DNA from: Bacteroidota bacterium
Lineage (GTDB): Bacteria; Bacteroidota; Rhodothermia; Rhodothermales; UBA10348
DNA: 5,734 nt
Assembly: GCA_024640835.1 (NCBI GenBank)
Contig: JAHEEH010000116.1
Span: 1-5,734, forward strand
Reading direction: 5' to 3'
In this document: positions 1 to 5,734 of the stretch, one piece after another
Layout of the letters: each line of letters starts with the position of its first letter
Position numbering within the stretch: position 1 is the stretch's first letter
Program-made: the position numbers and the translations under genes
Notes under the pieces: model-generated
Database searches by the model: none
What the model was told of the DNA's origin: nothing
Seen by the model: the letters and a program-made list of their open reading frames with translations, nothing else

Positions 1-1487
1 AATCTCGGCTCGGACACCTGCTCACCGCTCCCGAACCGGGTCAGGAGGCGCTCCTCTCCTGAGCCCTCATCCAGCAGCGCCAGGTTCGACGTACCGTCCT
101 CCTGCGTCACGAATGCGATCGTGCGTCCGTCCGGCGACCAGGCCGGGTCGCTGGCACGAAGACCGTCGGTCACGCGGCGCTTCTTCCGAGTCTCCAGGCT
201 CACCTCCCACAGGTCGGATACAAGCCGGCCGTCCGACCGGTCGGACGCGCGCGCGTACACGATGGCCGCGCCGTCGGGCCGCCATGCGATGGTACCCGAG
301 CCGGCCGGCACGATCCGGTGGCCGAATGAGCAGGTATACCCTCCCGTTGCACGGCCCGCGTCGATCTCGATCAGGCCTGCCTGTCCATCCGGGCGATCGA
401 GATCCTGGACGAAGATCGAGAGCAGACCGAAGTCCTGGCCCCGGTTCGACACCCAGGCCAGGCGCCGGCCGTCAGGCGAGATCCGCGGGTGGAAATTGAA
501 GAATCCCTCTCCCGCGACGACCGATCCCTCGACACCTGACTTCCGGATCGACTCCGTGCGCGCCGAGTACTCGCTGCGCAGACGGGTCATCCATTCGTCG
601 TACAGATCCCGCCCGTCGATCCCGATGGCGTCTTTCGCCGCGAGCTCGAACGTCGGGTTGCCCCAGGCCGAAAGGGCCGCCGAAATGGCCGCGAGGGCCT
701 CCTCCCCGCGCGTGGCCGCGATGTACTGACTGAAGGCAAAGCCGTGGTTGTACACCGACTCGCGGCCCACGCTCGTGTGCGAGTAGAAGCCCCCCATGTC
801 GGCCAGGGAGAGCGCGGAATCCGCGAGTACCTGCGTCCGGAGTATCATGTCGCGATGCGTGTCCCATCGGTCGTAGTCGAGTCCGGTCCGCTGGAACTGG
901 GCCGTGCCCTCGGCCAGCCATGCGGGATTCGACAGGACGGGAATCGGATACGACACGATGACGTTCGGGTAGCCGTACAGGACATCCGGCCTGAGCACGT
1001 CCTCGTAATCGAGGTACTGCAGATACAGAAAGGGCAGGCGGCGATTCGCCTTCATCGTCTTCTGGACCTGCACCAGGTGCGTGAACTCGTGCGCGATCAC
1101 GTTGCGCAGCCACGCGTGTTCTCCGCGGAAAGGCGTATCCAGCGCCGGCGCCCAGATCTCGACGATATTGTCGAAGAAATAGGCCGCACCATTCGAGTAG
1201 TCCTCGAAATCCTTCAGGACAAACGATACGGGAACATCGGGTTCGTGGTCGTACAGAGAAGTGATCGGCTCCCAGATGTCTTCCACGATCCGCGCGACGA
1301 CCTGGGCGGTTCGGCTCGAGCCCGCGCCCGACGAGTCCGCGTGGAAATGGACGCGGGCGTGCTCGGTGGAAATCGTGTACCAGTCGAGACCAGGACGCGC
1401 GAAGTCCATGTCCCGGGGTCTGACCTGCGACGTGGCCGGAGCCGCGATTCCGAACGCAAGCGCTATCGCCAGGAGTCGCATCGTCAT
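1..1487 (-). CDS. Exported zinc metallopeptidase (peptidase MA-like) with TolB/PD40 propeller repeats, 3' end cut by the window
   Basis: The frame is open from 1487 to the window edge, giving 495 residues without a stop. The N-terminus MTMRLLAIALAFGIAAPATSQ is a short signal peptide, probably cleaved near residue 20. Residues about 35-310 form a gluzincin-like peptidase domain. IAHEFTHLVQ holds the zinc ligands H133 and H137 and the catalytic base E134, and E193 in PAWLAEGTAQF is the likely third ligand. Three TolB-like PD40 motifs follow: HPRISPDGRRLAWVSNRG (333-350), IAWRPDGAAIVYAR (400-413) and DPAWSPDGRTIAFV (447-460), so a propeller begins at about 330 and continues past the edge. The start at 1487 overlaps the previous stop as ATGA; Met3 (1481) is an alternative. 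No clear Shine-Dalgarno is seen, which fits coupled translation. Family members with this layout are often around 900-1000 residues, so roughly half may be missing. The substrate is unknown, and a C-terminal barrel or sorting domain cannot be judged. Confidence 0.9.
   Translation of the reverse strand, partial: MTMRLLAIALAFGIAAPATSQVRPRDMDFARPGLDWYTISTEHARVHFHADSSGAGSSRTAQVVARIVEDIWEPITSLYDHEPDVPVSFVLKDFEDYSNGAAYFFDNIVEIWAPALDTPFRGEHAWLRNVIAHEFTHLVQVQKTMKANRRLPFLYLQYLDYEDVLRPDVLYGYPNVIVSYPIPVLSNPAWLAEGTAQFQRTGLDYDRWDTHRDMILRTQVLADSALSLADMGGFYSHTSVGRESVYNHGFAFSQYIAATRGEEALAAISAALSAWGNPTFELAAKDAIGIDGRDLYDEWMTRLRSEYSARTESIRKSGVEGSVVAGEGFFNFHPRISPDGRRLAWVSNRGQDFGLLSIFVQDLDRPDGQAGLIEIDAGRATGGYTCSFGHRIVPAGSGTIAWRPDGAAIVYARASDRSDGRLVSDLWEVSLETRKKRRVTDGLRASDPAWSPDGRTIAFVTQEDGTSNLALLDEGSGEERLLTRFGSGEQVSEPR
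1484..1487 (-). promoter_or_regulatory. ATGA stop/start overlap joining the last two genes
   Basis: The TGA stop of the 1069-residue gene (1486-1484) shares bases with the ATG at 1487-1485 that opens the metallopeptidase gene. The bases just upstream contain no evident Shine-Dalgarno sequence, so reinitiation by ribosomes finishing the upstream gene is the simplest explanation for translation of the downstream one. A second in-frame ATG lies 6 nt further on at 1481. Confidence 0.7.
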
Positions 1488-4400
1488 CGGATCACGGCGA
1501 TCTTGACCAGTTTCTCGAACGAGGCCCCGGTTGGCGCGACGGCACGTACCCGTGCTGTATAGACTCCGCTCGGAACGTCCGCGTCCCAGCGAATCTCCAC
1601 CGGGATTCCGACGTCGGGAGTCGAGACATCCAGCCGATCCACCAGCCGCCCCACCAGATCCAGGATGCGGATCGTCACACTCGCGGGCTCGGTCACCTGG
1701 AATCGGATCCACGTTCCGCCTCCCCCCTGCACCGGATTCGGCCAGTTGTACGTCTCCGAATCCAGCAGCAAGGACGCGGGAGGAGCCTCAGGAGGACCCA
1801 TGATCGGAAGAACCACGAAGGAGCTGTTGCCCCCGTCCACCAGGTGCTGAGCCGACGGCGCATCCTCGTTCACGACCCAGACGCTGTGTCCCCCGTCGCT
1901 CGAAACGGCCCAGAGCCTGCCCTCGTGAACCATGGGAGCGATCGAGGGACCCCTGCCGGCCGAGAGCGGGAACCCCGGTACCTGCCTCCCGCGGGCGCCG
2001 AGATCGTACGCGTCGATGCGCCCGTCCGCCGCCCCGACCACGATCGTGGCGCCGCCCGACTCGGTGAATCGCGTCACCAGGGGTGGGCCCGGTCCGAGCG
2101 GGGCCCTCAATGCGAGCGGAAACCCGGATACCACGGCCCCCGACCGGTTGAACGCCCAGAGCGTGGAGCCTGCCCCGACCAGCACGTCGAGCAGACCGTC
2201 AGCGTCCAGGTCGGCCATGCTCGGAAATGCCGAGAGGTCTCCGGGGATGCCGCTATCGACCACGTCTCCCCCCGCATACACCCCTGCATTCCCCACGTCC
2301 AGGGTGACGACGGACAGGTCCTGCCGGAGCAGGTGCAGACGGTTCGTCACCGGGTTCGTGATCGCGCCGAACACCCCGTCCCGGTCAGACCCGAAGATCG
2401 GCCGCAGGCGGACCGAATCCGGAAGGGCAGCATAGGTCCAGTCGGCGCCGGCCGCGTCTAGGCGGGTCCGTGTCCGCCCGATCACGATCGGATTCCCGTC
2501 CGGGGTGAGAGCCAGCGACACCAGGGGCTCGTCCTCGGGTAGTGCCGTCAGCGTCCGGTCCCGGTACTGGAGGAGACGAGGTCCCTGGTCCCCGACGACT
2601 CCGACGTACAGGTGCCCCTCGTTCGTGCGAACGACCGGAGTCGTGGCCCGGCGGATGGTCCCGGGAGGGATGTATCCCAGGTCGGTGGACCACCCGGAGA
2701 TCACCTGGAGGGTGAACGGTCCGCCGGAATGGGCCTCGTGCACCACGTAGACGCTGCTTCCCAGGTTCGCGGGCTCGGCGCCCGCGGCGGCCGGCGCATC
2801 CCATGATCCGGGGCCCTCGTACGGGTGGGCGACCACCCTGATCCTGCTCAGGCCCGTCGGCGCACCGGCATACTCCAGGAAACCGTCTCCGGCCGGCTTC
2901 AGCACGCCGCCGTCACCGTACCAGCCACGGGTAACGGGAAACAGGTCGTCGACTCGCGACCAGTCCGGGTCGATCGAGAGCCCGTCACCCCCGACCCTCC
3001 TGACGACGAGCGTCATGGTCGGTCCTGCCTCGGAGAACTCTCCGATCTCGACGAACGAGTCCCCGCCGCCGTTCGACGCAGACGACGGCACCGTGTCCGG
3101 CCCGAACCGGTTCTCGTAGAGCGTGACTTCGTTTCCGGACGATGTGATGACCGACACGGGATTCCCGGCGTACCAGAAGTCGAACGGGGATCCCAGGTGG
3201 AAGGCAGGGCCGAAGAACCCGCCGGTCGGGTACCCGATGTCCTGGGCTCCGTCTGCCTCCTCGAGGTCCACCGCCCGCCGAGCGGGATCGGCGTTCACAC
3301 GGTTGGTCGGCAGGCCCCGGGCGAGCATGCGCTCGTCCACGTGCCAGATGAGCACGCCGCCCAGGAGTGGATCCCCGTCTTCGTCAAGCCCTCCCGGCAG
3401 CGCGAAGTCGTACGGTTCGACCGCCGTCACCACTCCGCCTGGAAAGGCCTCTACGGACTGTGGATTGAAGCCCTCGTCTCCGTTCGCGAAGACCGTTTCC
3501 GTCGAGGTGCCGTCCCGCCACACGGTCAGACGCACGCCCGATCCCCCGGGATCGCGATGCCGGACCTCGGCCAGGAAATACTCGCCGTCCGAGACGGGAA
3601 CGAGCGCCACGCCCGGATCGGCAACGGACAGCGTGACCTCCGTCGGATCGATCGCCGAGACCACCTGCGGATCCGCCCACCCGAGCCAGGTGCGCGTCCA
3701 GGCGGAAGGACGCGGCGGAAAGAGACCGCTCATCGCGAAGATCCCCTGGCCATCCATCAGGCCGAACGGACCGATCGCGCTCTCACCCGAGTCCGTGTCG
3801 AACAGGTCGGGTGCTCCGAGGAAGTTCAGGAAGGACGCCGCGAGCATCCCGTTGATCGAGAACTCGGCCAGGAATGGCTCGTCTGCGATGAAATCGAACC
3901 CCTGCCGGCTCTCGGTGCGCGGTATGAGCATGGTGTTGCCCACCGCCATTCCGCCGATCGCGGGCGCCGGCCCCGGGGCGAGACGGTCCAGGGCCGCGCC
4001 GTCGAAGTAGAGCGACGGCAGGTCCTCCGGCGTCTTGTCCAGCGTCGTACCCACCAGCTCGATGTCCCGCCCAACTCCGGCATGAAAGACCACGAAGGCC
4101 GTCCGCTGCGGACTGAGCGGCGGAAGCCCGGGAGCCGGGGGAGCGAGGGTCCAGGCTTCGCGTGCCAGGGCGGCCAGCTTCGAGAGCTGTTCGGCCGAAT
4201 CGGCACCGGGGCCGGTCGGGCTGTAATCGCCCATTCGCCCGGACACGCGGACCACGTCCGGCAGCAGGTGCGTGCGGACGTCCACCCGACCGTGAGACAC
4301 GGTCGACACGTAGTGCTCCAGGAACGCCAGGTGAGCCTCGAAATAGTCGGCGTCGTGCGGAAGCGGATCGATCGAGGCCTCCAGCCCGTCGGCGAACAGG

Positions 4401-4693
4401 GGCCCGTCGAACGTCCCGTCTCCCGTGGTGTACCTCGAGGAGTCCGGCTGGAACTCCACTCGCAGCGCCACGACGTCGTACGTTCCTGCTGCGATACTGC
4501 GCAGTGGCGCCGCTCCGATCGTCGACCGCCCGTACTCGGACGCGGTCTTCCGAAGGCCGGCCCACTCCGCGGACAGTCGGACCACGGGCTGCGCGAGCGG
4601 GGCCTGGAGCGTGCCGAGCGAAACGACCGCCATCAGACCGATCGTTCGACCGGCCCGCCAGGTACGTATTCTACCGCCCCTCGATCGCTGCAT
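1484..4693 (-). CDS. M6-like metalloprotease-fold protein with degenerate active site, propeller region and T9SS type A sorting domain
   Basis: A complete 1069-residue exported protein. The Arg-rich start and hydrophobic stretch (17-34, ending near PLAQ) look like a Sec signal peptide. Residues about 70-560 match the M6 (immune inhibitor A-like) fold: SHGRVDVR (133-140), GAPDLFDTD (293-301), GPFGLMDGQG (308-317), WLGWADP (336-342), GVLIWHVDE (446-454) and VDLEEADG (475-482). The expected HExxH before LGxPDLYD is replaced by ASFLN (286-290), and no other HExxH exists in the protein, so zinc proteolysis is unlikely. Residues about 575-965 look like beta-propeller, with SLALTPDG (726-733), the FG-GAP-type acidic motif DLDADGLLD (828-836) and two GFPL blades. 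Residues 979-1069, from YNWPNP to KIAVIR, resemble the T9SS type A / FlgD-Ig sorting domain. There are no cysteines. The start at 4693 is the first in-frame Met after the upstream stop; it has no clear Shine-Dalgarno. Met21 (4633) is an alternative but would shorten the signal peptide's basic region. The natural ligand or role is unknown. Confidence 0.9.
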   Translation of the reverse strand: MQRSRGGRIRTWRAGRTIGLMAVVSLGTLQAPLAQPVVRLSAEWAGLRKTASEYGRSTIGAAPLRSIAAGTYDVVALRVEFQPDSSRYTTGDGTFDGPLFADGLEASIDPLPHDADYFEAHLAFLEHYVSTVSHGRVDVRTHLLPDVVRVSGRMGDYSPTGPGADSAEQLSKLAALAREAWTLAPPAPGLPPLSPQRTAFVVFHAGVGRDIELVGTTLDKTPEDLPSLYFDGAALDRLAPGPAPAIGGMAVGNTMLIPRTESRQGFDFIADEPFLAEFSINGMLAASFLNFLGAPDLFDTDSGESAIGPFGLMDGQGIFAMSGLFPPRPSAWTRTWLGWADPQVVSAIDPTEVTLSVADPGVALVPVSDGEYFLAEVRHRDPGGSGVRLTVWRDGTSTETVFANGDEGFNPQSVEAFPGGVVTAVEPYDFALPGGLDEDGDPLLGGVLIWHVDERMLARGLPTNRVNADPARRAVDLEEADGAQDIGYPTGGFFGPAFHLGSPFDFWYAGNPVSVITSSGNEVTLYENRFGPDTVPSSASNGGGDSFVEIGEFSEAGPTMTLVVRRVGGDGLSIDPDWSRVDDLFPVTRGWYGDGGVLKPAGDGFLEYAGAPTGLSRIRVVAHPYEGPGSWDAPAAAGAEPANLGSSVYVVHEAHSGGPFTLQVISGWSTDLGYIPPGTIRRATTPVVRTNEGHLYVGVVGDQGPRLLQYRDRTLTALPEDEPLVSLALTPDGNPIVIGRTRTRLDAAGADWTYAALPDSVRLRPIFGSDRDGVFGAITNPVTNRLHLLRQDLSVVTLDVGNAGVYAGGDVVDSGIPGDLSAFPSMADLDADGLLDVLVGAGSTLWAFNRSGAVVSGFPLALRAPLGPGPPLVTRFTESGGATIVVGAADGRIDAYDLGARGRQVPGFPLSAGRGPSIAPMVHEGRLWAVSSDGGHSVWVVNEDAPSAQHLVDGGNSSFVVLPIMGPPEAPPASLLLDSETYNWPNPVQGGGGTWIRFQVTEPASVTIRILDLVGRLVDRLDVSTPDVGIPVEIRWDADVPSGVYTARVRAVAPTGASFEKLVKIAVIR

Positions 4694-4711
4694 GCCGAAT
4701 GCCCGTCAGGG

Positions 4712-4727
4712 GCCCCGTCGGTGGGGC
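4712..4727 (-). other. Small GC-only hairpin at the PorV stop / next-gene leader
   Basis: On the transcribed strand GCCCC-ACCGAC-GGGGC can form a perfect 5-bp stem with a 6-nt loop. It begins with the last base of the PorV TAG stop and fills half of the 33-nt gap. It is not followed by a T-run, so it does not look like a Rho-independent terminator. It could slow ribosomes, affect mRNA stability or tune expression of the next gene, but a short GC stem is also easily expected by chance at this base composition. Confidence 0.3.
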
Positions 4728-5734
4728 TAGCGGCCGAAGTCCAGCAGCAGGGAGAACCGCATCGTGTTCGCCAGCGGCGAGTTCTCCTCGAGCGCGTAGA
4801 TGTACGAGAAGTCCACCCCGATGATGTTGTACCGAACGCCTGCGCCCAGCGTGAGGAACTTCCGATTGCCGTTGTACGGGTTCTCGTAGAAGTAGCCGCC
4901 ACGGATGGCGAAGAGTCGGGGTGCACCGTACCAGTACTCCATTCCGAGGCCGACGGTGAACAGGTCCAGCGCTCCGAGGGTCTCGTACTGCGCCTCATCC
5001 TCGTTCAGGGCGTTGGTGCGCACCCGGATCGGTTTCCACGACGAGACCAGCGCCTCGTAGAAGGGATCGGCGATTCCCGTCGTCGTATCCGTGTGGATCA
5101 GGTCCTTGTTCAGATCGGCGAGCATCGTGAGGGAGTTGTACTCGTCGAACTCGAACGTGACGGCCGTGCCCAGTCGAAGATTGGTCGGGATCGGGTCGGA
5201 CTGCGCGTTGTCCGAATACTGGATCTTCGGCCCCATGTTGGCGAGGTTGAATCCCGCCGCGATCGTCGTCCCCATGGTGCCCATGGAGATCCGTGGCGAC
5301 CGGTAGAGGCCGGCGAAATCGAAAGCCGCGGCGACACCTGCCTTGGTCTCCTGGGCTCCGACCACCTGGCCCGGAGCCAGGTTCGAGTAGATGAACCGAA
5401 CGCTGGTGCCGAGCGCGAATTGTGGCGTCAGCTTCACGCCGTAGGAGCCGCCGAGCGCCAGGTCGTACGACCGGAACGTCCCGGTAGGATTGTTCTGGGC
5501 GTCGCGCCCCTCGTGCTCACCCAGATACAGGTAGGTCAGGTGGGCTCCGAACGTCCCCCATCCCGGGACGTGATGCTTGGCCGTCAGGTACTCGTAGAAC
5601 AGCCCGGCATTGAACTCCGGTAGCCAGTTCGAGTGGGTGATCGACACCTCGGTGCCGGTCTGGAACGCCAGGCCTGCGGGATTCCAGAAGATGGCCCCCG
5701 CGTTGTCGGCAAGCGCCACGCCTGCGTTCCCCAT
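4727..5734 (-). CDS. porV: PorV/PorQ family outer-membrane beta-barrel protein (T9SS), 5' end cut by the window
   Basis: PorV (LptO) is an outer-membrane barrel of the type IX secretion system. It receives cargo through the cargo's C-terminal domain and delivers it to the sortase/attachment complex. The visible 335 residues carry family marks. The N-terminal block MGNAGVALAD...AIFWNPAGLA (1-23) is followed by alternating amphipathic strands. NMGPKIQYS (166-174) and PTNLRLGTAV (183-192) follow, then RGGYFYE (278-284) and LTLGAGVRYN (294-303), and finally PLANTMRFSLLLDFG (320-334) as the terminal strand. In this family the first block follows a signal peptide and a short leader, so the Met at the window edge is probably internal and the gene is 5'-partial. 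There is no cysteine. The stop is TAG, 33 nt before the next gene on the same strand. FCB genomes often hold several PorV/PorQ paralogs, so the symbol is a family-level assignment; whether this is the housekeeping copy cannot be told. Confidence 0.88.
   Translation of the reverse strand: MGNAGVALADNAGAIFWNPAGLAFQTGTEVSITHSNWLPEFNAGLFYEYLTAKHHVPGWGTFGAHLTYLYLGEHEGRDAQNNPTGTFRSYDLALGGSYGVKLTPQFALGTSVRFIYSNLAPGQVVGAQETKAGVAAAFDFAGLYRSPRISMGTMGTTIAAGFNLANMGPKIQYSDNAQSDPIPTNLRLGTAVTFEFDEYNSLTMLADLNKDLIHTDTTTGIADPFYEALVSSWKPIRVRTNALNEDEAQYETLGALDLFTVGLGMEYWYGAPRLFAIRGGYFYENPYNGNRKFLTLGAGVRYNIIGVDFSYIYALEENSPLANTMRFSLLLDFGR

Noticed and set aside
472..1113. Minus-strand 213-codon frame inside the metallopeptidase gene
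   Set aside because: It is out of frame with the 1487-1 frame, which carries the signal peptide, zinc motif and PD40 repeats. The alternative translation is Arg/Gly/Pro-rich without domains.
744..1562. A plus-strand open frame of 272 codons antisense to the metallopeptidase gene
   Set aside because: It overlaps the HEFTH peptidase coding region in full, has an Arg/Val-rich low-information translation and no recognisable motif; it is a composition shadow.
2726..2740. HEAHS (residues 652-656) as a surviving zinc motif in the M6-like protein
   Set aside because: The second His is at +3, not +4, so it does not fit HExxH, and it lies in the propeller-like region far from the protease fold.
4712..4727. 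Rho-independent terminator between the PorV and M6-like genes
   Set aside because: The stem is only 5 bp and has no following T-run on the transcribed strand; the short gap argues for continued transcription.
4694..4729. Possible read-through fusion of the PorV and M6-like genes, since both are in the same frame
   Set aside because: Besides the TAG stop there is a second in-frame stop (TGA) within the 33-nt gap, and the downstream gene has its own signal peptide.
2825..5623. A plus-strand open frame of 932 codons lying antisense to the PorV and M6-like genes
   Set aside because: Its codons are exact reverse complements of the minus-strand codons, because both genes share one frame. It stays open only because those GC-rich genes use almost no TTA, CTA or TCA codons, and the PorV TAG stop reads as CTA in antisense. 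The translation is Arg/Gly/Val/Glu-rich with no recognisable domain, whereas the minus strand has clear family motifs.

Overview
The window is about two-thirds G+C (estimated by eye). It is almost entirely filled by three genes on the minus strand, transcribed from the right-hand end towards position 1. The gene content is a PorV-type outer-membrane barrel, a cargo protein with a type A sorting domain, and a propeller-bearing exported peptidase. This points to the type IX secretion system (T9SS) and so to the Fibrobacterota-Chlorobiota-Bacteroidota (FCB) superphylum. The high G+C suggests a GC-rich lineage of that group, such as Gemmatimonadota, Eisenbacteria, Krumholzibacteriota or Latescibacterota, rather than typical Bacteroidota. 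The taxon is an inference from composition and content.

Layout in transcription order. (1) 5734-4727: a PorV family outer-membrane protein, 335 residues visible. Its true N-terminus lies beyond the window edge, because the Met at the edge falls inside the conserved N-terminal family motif. (2) 4693-1484: a 1069-residue exported protein with a signal peptide, an M6-type metalloprotease fold, a beta-propeller/FG-GAP-like middle and a C-terminal T9SS type A / FlgD-Ig-like sorting domain. The M6 fold has lost its zinc-binding HExxH motif; the equivalent residues read ASFLN. (3) 1487-1: the N-terminal 495 residues of an exported zinc metallopeptidase with an intact HEFTH motif and a downstream Glu in WLAEG, followed by TolB/PD40-like propeller repeats. 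It runs off the window at position 1.

The first two genes are 33 nt apart and the last two overlap by 4 nt (ATGA), so they are very probably one operon with translational coupling between genes 2 and 3. In the model suggested by known T9SS biology, gene 2 is exported by the Sec system, its C-terminal domain is recognised by a PorV-type carrier, and it is displayed on or released from the cell surface. Gene 3 supplies an active protease with a similar protease-plus-propeller architecture. That the three proteins act together is inferred from their adjacency only.

I saw no RNA gene, mobile element, CRISPR array or convincing terminator. No promoter is visible; the operon's 5' end is outside the window. 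The only gene-free stretch is the 33-nt gap at 4694-4726. The most notable observation is the apparent pseudo-protease (inactive M6 fold) encoded directly upstream of, and overlapping, an apparently active metallopeptidase.
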